Shown: positions 6,959-15,817, counted from the stretch's first letter. The stretch is DNA of 31,840 bases from an uncultured Faecalibaculum sp. (GCF_910588395.1 NZ_CAJUPA010000030.1:1-31840), one strand, 5' to 3'. A program made the numbers and translations. Notes: a model not told the origin generated them from the letters alone.

Positions 6959-8233
6959 TTACTGGAAGTTGGTTGCCGGAGCGTTCTGATCTGTCATGGG
7001 GTTCTCCATGACTTCCGTGATCCGCTCTTTCTGTTCTTTGGCTTCCCTGGCAGACAGGAAATCCATGTCATCGTCATCGTGCTTGTAAACCAGCTTCAGG
7101 AATACAGGCGTGATCACCGTGGTGAATACCACGCAAAGCAGAATCGGCGTGACGAAGAACTCATTCAGAATGCCCAGCGCCATGCCTTTGTTGGCAACAA
7201 TCAGTGCCACCTCACCACGGGAAATCATGCCGCAGCCAATCCGCAGTGACTGCTTCGGTGTGTATTTGCACAGCAGGGCACCGCCGCCGCAGCCGATGAC
7301 CTTGGTCAGCACAGCGCCGATGCACAGCACCAGAATCAGCTCTATGAGTCCCCAGGAGAACTGGAAGGGCTCCAGCTTCAGGCCGATACTCGCAAAGAAA
7401 ATCGGAGAAATCAGCATGTAGCTCATAGTGTTGATCCGGCGGGTTACATAGCTGCACTGTTTCGTGCCGGAAATAATCAGACCAGCCACAAAGGCACCGG
7501 TGATATCCGCCACACCGAAGAAATATTCGGAAGCCCAGGCCATGATCAGGGCAAATGCGAAGGAGATGATGGAGTAGCGCTGGAGACCATTGTTGTTGTC
7601 ATGAGCAAACCACCAGGCGAAGAACTTGTGCATCACAATGCCCACAACCACGGCAAAGACCAGGAAGCCCAGAATCTTGAGCATAACCACGCCGATGTTG
7701 ACAGAAGAATCCGCCATGCCCGTGACCAGGGTCAGGCAGATGATGCCCAGAACATCATCGATAACGGCTGCAGCCAGAATCGTATTGCCGGATTCCGTGG
7801 CCATGCAGTGCATTTCCTTCAGTGTTTCCACAGTGATGCCCACAGAAGTCGCTGTGAAGATCACGCCGATGAACAGATTCTCAATCCAGGCCTTGGGACC
7901 CGTGTTGTAGAACATGCCAATGATGAATCCTACAATCAGCGGTACGATCACACCCAGCAGGGCGATGATGAACGCCTTGAAACCGGCTCTGCGCAGATCG
8001 GTGATACTGGTTTCCAGACCAGCGGAAAACATAATGACGATAACGCCCAGTTCAGACAAGGCGGTGATGATGGTGTTGGGTTCAACCAGGTTCAGCATCG
8101 CAGGTCCCAGAACGATGCCGGCAACCAGGGCGCCGACAACCGCGGGCATCCGAAGCTTCTTGGAAAAAATTCCGAACAGCTTGGTACCCAGAAGGATCAG
8201 TGCAATGTCAAAAAGATAACGATAGCTCTCCAT
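6959..8233 (-). CDS. CPA2-family monovalent cation/proton antiporter (KefB/NapA-like)
   Basis: 424-residue membrane transporter with about a dozen hydrophobic helices and no C-terminal NAD-binding domain, so it is a NapA/GerN-like Na+/H+ or K+/H+ exchanger rather than a full Kef channel. Family features visible: RMPAVVGALVAGIVLGP near the N-terminus, SELGVIVIMFSAGLET, the unwound helix segment TATSVGITVETL and the ion-site AAVIDDVLGII with paired aspartates. A short charged tail (HDDDDMDF...) follows the last helix. The start has an ideal AGGAGGAG six bases upstream. It is monocistronic, with a terminator just downstream. Ion specificity cannot be assigned from sequence alone. Confidence 0.88.
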   Translation of the reverse strand: MESYRYLFDIALILLGTKLFGIFSKKLRMPAVVGALVAGIVLGPAMLNLVEPNTIITALSELGVIVIMFSAGLETSITDLRRAGFKAFIIALLGVIVPLIVGFIIGMFYNTGPKAWIENLFIGVIFTATSVGITVETLKEMHCMATESGNTILAAAVIDDVLGIICLTLVTGMADSSVNIGVVMLKILGFLVFAVVVGIVMHKFFAWWFAHDNNNGLQRYSIISFAFALIMAWASEYFFGVADITGAFVAGLIISGTKQCSYVTRRINTMSYMLISPIFFASIGLKLEPFQFSWGLIELILVLCIGAVLTKVIGCGGGALLCKYTPKQSLRIGCGMISRGEVALIVANKGMALGILNEFFVTPILLCVVFTTVITPVFLKLVYKHDDDDMDFLSAREAKEQKERITEVMENPMTDQNAPATNFQ

Positions 8234-8427
8234 GGAATGCTCCTCCTGTAATTCACGTGCATTATCACAGAAAAAACCCGCAATGACGAATGACTTGCAC
8301 CCCTGTGGATGAAACTGTCACATAATTCACCATAGGGAGCGGTTTCAAATTCCGAAGGAAGAAAACGCCGGAAAATCGGCTCATTCTGCAGGCAGCATCC
8401 TCTTTCAGACAGCCGCCGCAGCCCAGT

Positions 8428-8454
8428 AAAAACGGAAGAAGCCGCCTTCTTCCG
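8428..8454 (-). terminator. Terminator of the transporter-exonuclease operon
   Basis: On the minus strand CGGAAGAAG-GCGG-CTTCTTCCG followed by five T, about 14 bases after the exonuclease stop codon at 8468. Confidence 0.85.
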
Positions 8455-8467
8455 CAGGATGTGCATC

Positions 8468-9652
8468 TTATTCAGCCACCGGCTCCAGCCCTGCCTCAGC
8501 CACGGGCGCATCGGCGTGATCCGTTCCGGCTTCCTCTTTGCAGGAAGCTGTCCCGGAGCCCGGGCCGAAAAGCTCCCGGAATTTCTCCAGCAGCTCCATG
8601 CTGGTCACTGCGTCATCCAGCGCCCGGTGGGTGGATTTGGTCAGTCCGTAATCCTCTGCCAGCGACCGCAGACTGAATTTGCTGCGCCCGGGCAGATGAG
8701 TCATGGCCAGTTTGCAGGTATCGATGTAGTTGTTGTCCAGAGGCAGATTCAGGTTCTCCGCCAGGAGCTTCATGTCGTTCTGGACGGAGTGACCAATCAC
8801 CGGATCATCCTGAAGAAACCGCAGGACCGGTCTGGTGAGTGCCTGGATATCCGGGGCGGATTCCAGTTCTTCATCGCTGATTCCCGTGAGATCCATGATC
8901 ACCGGAAGCAGTTTCTGGTGGGGGTTCACGAAGCTCTGGAACCGTTCCTGGGGTTCGCCGTTCACATACCGCACCATGCCGATTTCAATGATCTTGTTGT
9001 TGGGGTGGGTGCTGGTGGCTTCCAGGTCCAGGGCGATGTAGCGGTCGGGGAAGGAGTCCGGGTTGGGCTTGCCGTGGTACAGCCGGCGCATGTCCGGGCC
9101 CTTGCGTTTCTTTTTCTGTCCTGGGGAAGCCTGTGCTTTTTCCATGAGCGTAGCCCTGCCGGTGATTTTCACATAGGGCCGCCGGGCTTTTTCCAGGAGC
9201 ATCTGCGAAAACAGTTCCGGGTCTTCGGTACTGGCTTTGTGTCCCAGGACAAAAAGCGTGGCTTTGTCAGGATGAGTGGTGAGAAACGCCCGGTGCTTTC
9301 TGGCGTCCTGTTCCACAGCGGCTTTTTCCTGGTCCGAGAAACTGCCCACCAGGCAGATTATCCGCCCCCGCAGGGAGCCGTCCAGCCGTTCTTCCAGCAC
9401 ATTGGCCAGACAGTCGGGTTTCCAGAGGCGGGCATAGAGTTCGTATTCGTCCATGACCGGGATGCAGGCACCATTCCGGACCGCTTCATCCCGCTTCAGG
9501 CGCAGTGCAGACTGATCGGTGGCTGCCTGGGTGGCAATGAACAGATCACAGGATTCATCCTGTCCCACACGGGTATAGTCTGAGTCCCGGAGCATTTTCT
9601 GGAGTCGCTTTTTCGGGATTTTCGGTGAGATGTCCATGAGAATGCGAGTCAT
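8468..9652 (-). CDS. BRCT-domain DEDDh 3'-5' exonuclease (DnaQ-like)
   Basis: 394-residue protein. Residues about 100-185 look like a BRCT domain (RGRIICLVGSFSDQEKAAV..., then a strand ending TLFVLGHKAS). From about 205 to 365 it is a DEDDh exonuclease: Asp209/Glu211 in ALDLEAT, the second aspartate in GHSVQNDMKLL and the HRALDDA histidine/aspartate. The first 100 residues are unassigned. A joined BRCT-exonuclease suggests a repair nuclease rather than the replicative proofreader. Start at 9652: AAAGGAGG is seven bases upstream, and the ATG overlaps the stop of the upstream EamA gene as ATGA, so the two are translationally coupled. A frame without stops continues upstream of this ATG, antisense to nothing but out of phase with the transporter, and is not coding. 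Confidence 0.85.
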   Translation of the reverse strand: MTRILMDISPKIPKKRLQKMLRDSDYTRVGQDESCDLFIATQAATDQSALRLKRDEAVRNGACIPVMDEYELYARLWKPDCLANVLEERLDGSLRGRIICLVGSFSDQEKAAVEQDARKHRAFLTTHPDKATLFVLGHKASTEDPELFSQMLLEKARRPYVKITGRATLMEKAQASPGQKKKRKGPDMRRLYHGKPNPDSFPDRYIALDLEATSTHPNNKIIEIGMVRYVNGEPQERFQSFVNPHQKLLPVIMDLTGISDEELESAPDIQALTRPVLRFLQDDPVIGHSVQNDMKLLAENLNLPLDNNYIDTCKLAMTHLPGRSKFSLRSLAEDYGLTKSTHRALDDAVTSMELLEKFRELFGPGSGTASCKEEAGTDHADAPVAEAGLEPVAE

Positions 9653-10548
9653 GCGGATGCCTCCTTTGATGCGGGTGACGCGGGGGCTGCAGGTTTGCCC
9701 GGGCGGCTGGAAAGAATGAGGTTTGCCAGGGCACAGGCAATCAGCAGGCCGTAGCCAATCCAGCTCAGCCAGTCTGGGAGCTGTCCGAAGAACACCAGAC
9801 CGAAGAGTGCCGAGAACAGGATCTGAGAGTAGTCGTAGATGGAAATCTGGCTGGCGGGGGCAAAGCCATAGGCGTAGGTGATGGCGAACTGTCCGCCGCT
9901 GGCAGCCAGACCGGTGCAAAGCAGCATGGCCAGCTGCTGCCAGGTGGGCATCACGAAGTCCAGGGCAATCAGCGGAATGACTGCGATGCAGGAGAAGGCC
10001 GAGAAGAAAAAGATGATCTTGGGCTTGGATACGCCGTTCTGGGTGAGTTTGCGCACATAGGTGTAGGCAAAACCGGCGGCCAGCGCTCCGAAGAACTGTA
10101 TGATGGCGGGTCCCAGATCCGGGGTGAAACCGGGCTTGACCACCAGCAGGCTGGCGGTGAAAGCCAGCAGGATCAGGCCGGACTGCCAGGGCCTGATGCG
10201 TTCTTTGAGGATGATCCAGCTGGAGAGGATCGTGAAGAACGGCACCAGTTTCTGGATGGCGGTGGCGTCTGCCAGAAGCATGTGGTCCACGGCGTAGAAG
10301 TTGGCCAGCATGCCCAGGGTCCCGCAGACAGACCGCAGGGTGAGCAGCCCCAGGTCCTGTTTCCGGAAGGAGAACCCCTGACCGGCCCGGGCAATGGCAA
10401 CGCCGGCTACGATCATGGCAATGAAGTTGCGGAAGAAAGTTTTTTCTATGGAAGGAATGTCTCCTGCCAGCCGGATGAACACATTCATGAGTGCGAAGCA
10501 GAAACTGGATGTCACCAGGCACAGGATTCCTTTTTGTTTACTGGACAT
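9649..10548 (-). CDS. EamA/DMT-superfamily transporter
   Basis: 299-residue, ten-helix permease of the drug/metabolite transporter superfamily, with the two EamA halves visible: residues about 5-140 (TSSFCFALMNVFIRLAG, FFRNFIAMIVAG, AIQKLVPFFTIL) and about 150-290 (GALAAGFAYTYVRKLT, YDYSQILFSALFGLVFFGQ). Such proteins export metabolites or amino acids, but the substrate is not predictable. Start taken at 10548 because the protein then has the normal family length; the frame extends 65 codons further upstream in a region lacking hydrophobicity, and the chosen ATG has no strong ribosome binding site, so the start is uncertain. First gene of a two-gene operon with the exonuclease. Confidence 0.82.
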   Translation of the reverse strand: MSSKQKGILCLVTSSFCFALMNVFIRLAGDIPSIEKTFFRNFIAMIVAGVAIARAGQGFSFRKQDLGLLTLRSVCGTLGMLANFYAVDHMLLADATAIQKLVPFFTILSSWIILKERIRPWQSGLILLAFTASLLVVKPGFTPDLGPAIIQFFGALAAGFAYTYVRKLTQNGVSKPKIIFFFSAFSCIAVIPLIALDFVMPTWQQLAMLLCTGLAASGGQFAITYAYGFAPASQISIYDYSQILFSALFGLVFFGQLPDWLSWIGYGLLIACALANLILSSRPGKPAAPASPASKEASA

Positions 10549-10726
10549 GCTTTTATGATAGCCCCGCAAAGCAGACTTGCGAAGCGGGTTTGACCGTGAG
10601 AGAAAAACGCAGCGGGAAAAAGAGAAGCCGCTGACGGCAAACAGCCGGAAGCGGTTGACAGCCGGATGCCGCTGATCTGAAAATGAGGAACGGATCCAGA
10701 AGGAAAACAGGAGGTTCAGCCGGAGC

Positions 10727-10996
10727 ATGAACATTGAAATCACACCGGATCACCGGAAACTGTACATATATAATGAAGAGAACCGGATCTTGAAGCGGTA
10801 CCCCGTCCTGCTGACGGAGGGAGAATGGATCCTGTTTCTGGAGGAAAAAGACGGCCGGGACCAGATTCTGGCGGCCAGAGTTGCCTTTGATGCGCAGGGA
10901 TGCATCGCAGCCTTTGACTGGCATCTGGACAAAGAGCAGTGGCACGAACTTCATGCACTGTGGAAACGCTGGGAGAGGACCCATCGGCGGACATGA
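10727..10996 (+). CDS. Small hypothetical protein
   Basis: 89-residue soluble protein, not recognised. It is rich in aromatic and charged residues and ends in a Trp/His/Arg-rich segment (WHELHALWKRWERTHRRT). AGGAGG lies 11 bases before the ATG, somewhat far, and GGAG is very close to the ATG. The gene runs divergently from the EamA transporter and convergently towards the flavoprotein. Codon use resembles the neighbours. The length and lack of homology by eye keep confidence moderate. Confidence 0.5.
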   Translation: MNIEITPDHRKLYIYNEENRILKRYPVLLTEGEWILFLEEKDGRDQILAARVAFDAQGCIAAFDWHLDKEQWHELHALWKRWERTHRRT

Positions 10997-11094
10997 CCGG
11001 ACAGCCGCCTTATCCACTTCTGGTGAATACCGGTGATGGGCGATGGCCCTGGGTATCAGACAGATGCCGGTCTCCTGAAAGACGGCAGAACACG

Positions 11095-11124
11095 AAAAAA
11101 GACTGCCTTGCCACAAGACAGTCT
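11095..11124 (-). terminator. Terminator of the flavoprotein gene
   Basis: On the minus strand AGACTGTCTTG-TGG-CAAGGCAGTCT followed by a T-run, about 60 bases after the stop at 11184. Confidence 0.75.
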
Positions 11125-11183
11125 CTGAGGCTGCATGAAGTCCGGATCAGCCGGACGGGATGCTTTCAACAGCCGCCGGCGGG

Positions 11184-11801
11184 TTACCGGATGAAGTTGG
11201 TGGCGATGCCGGGCTCCTGTTCCGGCAGCCCCATGCTTTCCTTGCCCAGGGCAATGGATTTCATCAGGAAGGCCATGTTCCGGCCCAGGGTCCGCATCGT
11301 CTGCTTACCTTCTTCGTCCTCTGCGGCTTCTCCCGGTGTTCTGCCGTGGATGGAGTTCCAGTACTGGCTGGAGACCACGGGCATCTGGGAAATCGTGAAG
11401 TACTTGTTCAGGGCATCAAAGGTGGCGGAGGCACCGCCCCGGCGGCAGCAGACCACACTGGCACCCACCTTCATGCGCTTTTCAAAAGGCGTGGAGTAGA
11501 ACAGCCGCTGGAGCAGGGCGAGAATCGTGGCATTGGGCTGGGCATAGTAGACCGGAGTTCCCACCAGCAGGCCATCGGCTGCTTCGAACTTCGGCGCCAG
11601 TTCATTGACGATGTCATGGAAGACACATTCGCCGTGGGTCTTGCAGTACCCGCAGGCGATGCAGCCCCGGATATCCTGGCTGCCCACCGTGATCCATTCC
11701 GTTTCGATACCGGCTTTGTTCAGCTCGGCTTCGGCTTCCCGCAGACCGATGGCGGTGTTGCCCTGGGGATGCGGGCTTCCGTTGAGAATCAGCACTTTCA
11801 T
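11184..11801 (-). CDS. NADPH-dependent FMN reductase / iron-sulfur flavoprotein-like
   Basis: 205-residue flavodoxin-fold protein. The FMN phosphate loop is LNGSPHPQGNTA (residues 7-17), and GTPVYYAQPNA (near 81-91) matches the second FMN contact. Between them a compact cysteine cluster, Cys47-x2-Cys50-x2-Cys53-x5-Cys59, matches the CX2CX2CX4-7C pattern that binds a [4Fe-4S] cluster in iron-sulfur flavoproteins. It is therefore a probable electron-transfer or quinone/oxygen-detoxifying reductase of anaerobes. Start at 11801 has AAGGA eight bases upstream; upstream codons are non-conserved. It stands alone and has its own terminator. Redox partner unknown. Confidence 0.82.
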   Translation of the reverse strand: MKVLILNGSPHPQGNTAIGLREAEAELNKAGIETEWITVGSQDIRGCIACGYCKTHGECVFHDIVNELAPKFEAADGLLVGTPVYYAQPNATILALLQRLFYSTPFEKRMKVGASVVCCRRGGASATFDALNKYFTISQMPVVSSQYWNSIHGRTPGEAAEDEEGKQTMRTLGRNMAFLMKSIALGKESMGLPEQEPGIATNFIR

Positions 11802-11950
11802 GATTTTGTTCCTTCTTTCTTCGCTGCTGTGCATATCTGCTTTTATCATAGCAAACCTGTAAAGGGCGGATCGGCTGCTGCAATCCCCGGGTTTCTGCGC
11901 CGCCCGAAGCCCCGGCAGCCATCGGCAGCCAGACAGGAAAGAGGTTCCCG

Positions 11951-11991
11951 GGTGTCTGCCAGACACCTGCTGCGGCCGCGGCTGGTATCAT
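11951..11991 (+). promoter_or_regulatory. Palindrome and extended -10 promoter upstream of the dehydrogenase
   Basis: GGTGTCT-GCC-AGACACC (11951-11967) is a perfect inverted repeat overlapping where the -35 box would be. TGGTATCAT (11983-11991) is an extended -10 element. The palindrome is a candidate operator or activator site; no known regulator consensus is matched. Confidence 0.35.
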
Positions 11992-12025
11992 CTACTGGAC
12001 GGATACAGGAAAGCGAGGAAACGAA

Positions 12026-12979
12026 ATGAGTTTCAAAGACAGCAAAGTGGTGATCGTGGGCTGCGGAAATGTGGGCAGCACCATCGCCTATACGATTCTC
12101 AACCAGGGACTCTGCGAGCAGATCGTGCTCATTGACCGGAATGAGGAAAAGGCCTATGCGGAGGCACTGGACATGACCCATGCGGTGTACTTCATGAACC
12201 GGAACATCGAGATCCGCAGCGGCGGATATGAAGAGTGCAAAGACGCGGATCTGGTGGTGATCACGGCTTCGGCGCCGATGCCCAAGGATGCCCATGACCG
12301 GCTGGAGATGCTGGCACCTTCCATGAACATCATGAAGTCCATCACGGAGAGTGTCATGGCATCGGGATTTGACGGGGTGTTCCTGATTGTCTCCAATCCC
12401 GTGGACATCATGTCCTATTATGTCTGGAAGCTGTCGGGTCTGCCGGCAAACCGGGTGATCGGCTCCGGGACGACACTGGATTCCGCAAGACTGTGTGCAG
12501 AGCTCTCGGGTCTCTATGATCTGGATCCCAAGAGCGTGGAAGCGTTCATCTGCGGGGAGCACGGAGACAGCGAAGTGGTGCTGTGGGATTCTGCGACGAT
12601 TGGCGGCAAGCCGGTGACGGCGGTCATGGAAGACAACCTGGAGCGGACAAAGGAAACCACCCGCCAGACACTGCATGACAAAGTGATCAATCTGGGCTGG
12701 GAGGTGTTCAATCGCAAAGGCAATACCTGTTACGGCATTGCGGCGGCCACCTGTGCAATCATCAAGTCGATTCTCTTCAACGAAAACCGCATTTATCCGG
12801 TGTCGGTGCTGCTGCAGGGAGAATACGGGCAGGACAATGTGTTCCTGTCCGTCCCCGTGATTCTGGACAAGACCGGCGCCCGGGAAATCGTGGAAATCGA
12901 CCTGAGCGCAGACGAGCAGGAAAAACTGAAGACATCCGGCGAGATCATGAAGTCATTCCAGGACGAGCTTCATCTCTAA
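12026..12979 (+). CDS. L-lactate/2-hydroxyacid dehydrogenase, atypical substrate loop
   Basis: 317-residue member of the LDH/MDH superfamily. The NAD site GCGNVG (Gly12-x-Gly14-x-x-Gly17) and Asp37 after the second strand indicate NAD+ preference. The catalytic set is present: Arg92 in the loop, Asp152/Arg155 in TLDSAR and His179 in GEHGDSE. The mobile substrate loop (81-93, ASAPMPKDAHDRL) lacks the Gln that marks lactate enzymes and the Arg that marks malate enzymes, and is one residue longer. It recalls L-2-hydroxyisocaproate dehydrogenases, so the substrate may be a bulkier 2-oxoacid. In a fermenter it would reoxidise NADH. AGGA lies six bases before the ATG. Single gene with a long hairpin after it. 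Confidence 0.85.
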   Translation: MSFKDSKVVIVGCGNVGSTIAYTILNQGLCEQIVLIDRNEEKAYAEALDMTHAVYFMNRNIEIRSGGYEECKDADLVVITASAPMPKDAHDRLEMLAPSMNIMKSITESVMASGFDGVFLIVSNPVDIMSYYVWKLSGLPANRVIGSGTTLDSARLCAELSGLYDLDPKSVEAFICGEHGDSEVVLWDSATIGGKPVTAVMEDNLERTKETTRQTLHDKVINLGWEVFNRKGNTCYGIAAATCAIIKSILFNENRIYPVSVLLQGEYGQDNVFLSVPVILDKTGAREIVEIDLSADEQEKLKTSGEIMKSFQDELHL

Positions 12980-13015
12980 AAGAGCTGTCCGAAAGGCCCG
13001 AAAGAAACCACAGAA

Positions 13016-13078
13016 AAAACCGGCTGAAGCCGCTCTGTGCCCCCGAATACGGGAAGCCAGCGGCACTCAGCCGGTTTT
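13016..13078. terminator. Long hairpin terminator between dehydrogenase and lon
   Basis: AAAACCGGCTGA pairs with TCAGCCGGTTTT, with an inner AGCCGCT/AGCGGC extension. A at one foot and T at the other suit both convergent genes. Confidence 0.75.
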
Positions 13079-13219
13079 GCATTTTCTGAACCGCCATGGA
13101 AGCGGCCCGGCATGCGCACCATCGGCCCCATTGGACCGACAGCGACTCAACCATTGGAAGTCGCTTTCCTGGCAGCAGCCTGGCAGACACCCGCCCACAG
13201 GCGGCAGTTTGTCTGGCTG

Positions 13220-15559
13220 CTACAGAATCGTCACCGAAATTCCAGGATTCATCACCGGAGCCACAGGCGGCAGGGCGATGCCCAGCGTTTCCCGCAGCAC
13301 ATCTTCCACCGTCTGCACCGGAATGATCTCCAGCTTTTCCTTCACAGAAGCCGGAACCTCCTGCAGATCCTGGCGGTTGTCCCAGGGGATCAGCACCTTC
13401 GTGATCCCCGCCCGGACAGCACCGTACAGCTTCTCCCGCAGACCGCCGATCGGCAGCACATTGCCCGACAGCGATACTTCACCGGTCATCGCCAGACGGC
13501 TGGACACCGGACGGTTTGTCACCAGGGAAGCCAGTGCGGTGAAGATTGTGATGCCCGCCGAAGGACCATCCTTCGGTGTGGCCCCCGCCGGGAAGTGAAT
13601 GTGCAGATCCCGGTCCTTGAACAGCCCGGCATCCACCGGCAGCCGGCTCTTGAGCAGCGACAGCGCGATCCTGGCGGATTCCTTCATCACATCTCCCAGC
13701 TGCCCGGTCAGAATCATCTGACCGGACCCGGGCATGTCGGTCGTCTCGATGAACAGCACCTCGCCACCCACCGCCGTCCAGGCAAGACCCGTCACCACAC
13801 CAGCCGGATTGGCGTCCTTCACCTTCTCGTGCCGGGCACTCACAGGACCCAGGATCCGTTCCAGATCCTGCGATTCCACCTGAACCGTTCCGTTTTTCAG
13901 GATGTTCTCCGACTCATGCCGGGCAATCGCCGCGATCCGCTTCTTCAGCCCCCGGCAGCCGGCCTCCATTGTGTAGTTTTCCACCAGTGTTTCGATGGCA
14001 CCCTCGCTGATCATCAGCTGATCCTGCCGGATCCCGTGATCCTCAAGCACCTCCGGAATCAGGTGGTCCTTCGCGATGTGGAATTTCTCCTCACCGGTAT
14101 ACGACGGAACTTCAATGATCTCCATCCGGTCCAGCAGCGGACCGGGGATCGTGTCCAGACTGTTTGCTGTGGCAATGAAGAACACATCCGACAGGTCATA
14201 GGGCTGATCCAGATAGTGATCGCTGAAAGTGTCGTTCTGCTCCGGATCCAGCACCTCCAGCATCGCCGCCGCCGGATCCCCCGAGAAGCCGCCCTGCATC
14301 AGCTTGTCCACTTCATCCAGAATCATCACCGGGTTGGTTTTCCCGGCTTTTTTCATCGACTGCAGCACACGTCCGGCCATGGATCCCACATACGTCCGAC
14401 GGTGCCCCCGGATCTCCGATTCATCCCGGACACCACCCAGGGACATCCGCACATAAGGCCTGTCCAGCGCCTCGGCGATGGACTTGCCCAGAGAGGTTTT
14501 GCCCGTCCCCGGAGGCCCCACCAGCAGCAGCGCCGAACCCTTGCTGCTTTTCCGCAGCCGCATCACAGCCAGATGCTCCACGATCCGTTCCTTGACCTTG
14601 TCCATGCCATAGTGCCGTGAATTCAGAATATCCCGGGCCTTGTCCAGATCCGCTTCCTGCACCGGCTCCTTCTTCCAGGGCAGCGACAGTGCGAACTCCA
14701 GATACGTCCGGATGTTGTCCGTTTCCGGACCCGGCTGACTCTGGTTCTCCAGCTTCCGGGCCTCCTCCAGCATCGCTTCCTGGACCTCAACCGGCATGTC
14801 GCTGGCCATGATCCGCGCCCCGAAGGAATCATCCTTGTCCTGCTCCCCGGAAGAACCCGTTGTCTCCTCCAGTTCCTCCTGCAGCGCCTGGATCTGCCGG
14901 CGCAGCGCCTGTTCCTTATAATAGCGGGACGCTTCCCCCGACAGCTTTTCCTGCATCTCCAGATTCAGCGCCACCATTTCCTTCTGCCGCAGCAGCAGAT
15001 CGATGAAATGCAGACAGCGTTCCTTTATGGAATCTGTCTCCAGCAGCTCGAAGCGCTCCTGCGCCGACAGCGGCATGTACTGCGCCAGATACGTGATCAG
15101 CTGGTTGATATCCCCGTATCCCTCTGCGATCCGGGCAATGCGCTCGCCGCCCCGGATGTGACCAGAGATCTCCTTCACAAGATTCCGGATATACCCCAGC
15201 ATATCCTGCGCCGCCCGCTCATCCAGATCCTCCCGGTCTGCAGCCAGTTCATACACCGCCGCCGGGAACCGCCCTGCGATCATCTGCGTGATCTGCACGC
15301 GCTGCAGCGTCACCGCCGTGGCATCGCTGCCATCCACCGACGTGATCATGCACGTCACACCGCAGCCATAGAAGTCTTCTTCTTTCCATGTATCCCGGCT
15401 GGATTCACTGCGGATGGGCACAGCCACAAACAGATCTTCCTGAAGCCGGTGAATGTCCGCTTTGGACAAATCCTTGAGTCGAATTGTGGTGCCAGGCAGC
15501 AGGAGCGTGCCAGGTACCGGCAGCACGGGAGCCGAATAACTTTTGTTTTCGATTTCCAT
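13220..15559 (-). CDS. lon: ATP-dependent protease Lon (LonA)
   Basis: 779-residue cytoplasmic AAA+ serine protease that degrades misfolded and regulatory proteins. Domains in order: an N-terminal substrate-binding LON domain (about 10-200), a coiled-coil linker (QALRRQIQALQEELEE), the AAA+ module with Walker A GPPGTGKT (348-355) and Walker B MILDEVD, and the protease domain with the Ser667-Lys710 dyad (KDGPSAG and GGLREK). All catalytic residues are intact and the length is normal for LonA. Start at 15559, where GAGG sits seven bases upstream; an upstream TTG in frame is ignored. Transcribed alone from a near-consensus promoter. No CIRCE or CtsR-type heat-shock operator was seen in the upstream region. 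Confidence 0.97.
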   Translation of the reverse strand: MEIENKSYSAPVLPVPGTLLLPGTTIRLKDLSKADIHRLQEDLFVAVPIRSESSRDTWKEEDFYGCGVTCMITSVDGSDATAVTLQRVQITQMIAGRFPAAVYELAADREDLDERAAQDMLGYIRNLVKEISGHIRGGERIARIAEGYGDINQLITYLAQYMPLSAQERFELLETDSIKERCLHFIDLLLRQKEMVALNLEMQEKLSGEASRYYKEQALRRQIQALQEELEETTGSSGEQDKDDSFGARIMASDMPVEVQEAMLEEARKLENQSQPGPETDNIRTYLEFALSLPWKKEPVQEADLDKARDILNSRHYGMDKVKERIVEHLAVMRLRKSSKGSALLLVGPPGTGKTSLGKSIAEALDRPYVRMSLGGVRDESEIRGHRRTYVGSMAGRVLQSMKKAGKTNPVMILDEVDKLMQGGFSGDPAAAMLEVLDPEQNDTFSDHYLDQPYDLSDVFFIATANSLDTIPGPLLDRMEIIEVPSYTGEEKFHIAKDHLIPEVLEDHGIRQDQLMISEGAIETLVENYTMEAGCRGLKKRIAAIARHESENILKNGTVQVESQDLERILGPVSARHEKVKDANPAGVVTGLAWTAVGGEVLFIETTDMPGSGQMILTGQLGDVMKESARIALSLLKSRLPVDAGLFKDRDLHIHFPAGATPKDGPSAGITIFTALASLVTNRPVSSRLAMTGEVSLSGNVLPIGGLREKLYGAVRAGITKVLIPWDNRQDLQEVPASVKEKLEIIPVQTVEDVLRETLGIALPPVAPVMNPGISVTIL

Positions 15560-15674
15560 TACGTTTCCTCTACTTTCCAAGTGCCTGATGAAAATCCCGC
15601 CTTCTCTGCCGATGCGGCCGCCAGGCGGCCTGGGCAGGGCAGACAGAATGCAGAATTCCCATTGTTACTGTCAA

Positions 15675-15703
15675 ATTATATGATCTGGTCCTGTTTTTGT
15701 CAA
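15675..15703 (-). promoter_or_regulatory. Consensus sigma-A promoter of lon
   Basis: On the minus strand TTGACA (15703-15698), a 17-base spacer and TATAAT (15680-15675), identical to consensus in both hexamers, giving a leader of about 110 bases. A second TTGACA directly follows the -10 box. Confidence 0.85.
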
Positions 15704-15787
15704 TACACCTACTTTTCATATCTGCTCATACTTTAAGATGAAAACCGCCGGTCTTCCACTGATCCGGTTTTCAAACCCGCTCCTGTT

Positions 15788-15817
15788 TTTGATACCTGCT
15801 GTGCAAAATGATACAAT
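15788..15817 (+). promoter_or_regulatory. Candidate promoter of the HxlR regulator
   Basis: TTTGAT (15788-15793), an 18-base spacer and TACAAT (15812-15817). Transcription would begin close to the GAGGTGA ribosome binding site at 15824, giving a very short leader. Confidence 0.4.

Noticed and set aside
9653..10522. N-terminal extension of the exonuclease frame to about 684 residues
   Set aside because: The extra part is the EamA gene read out of phase; a strong ribosome binding site and ATGA coupling fix the start at 9652.
13037..14620. 527-codon plus-strand frame opposite lon
   Set aside because: Arg/His/Gln/Pro-rich shadow of the lon protease gene, no start site.
15560..15740. Heat-shock operator (CIRCE or CtsR box) upstream of lon
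   Set aside because: Neither the TTAGCACTC/GAGTGCTAA repeat nor tandem GGTCAAA heptads are present; only a repeated TTGACA.
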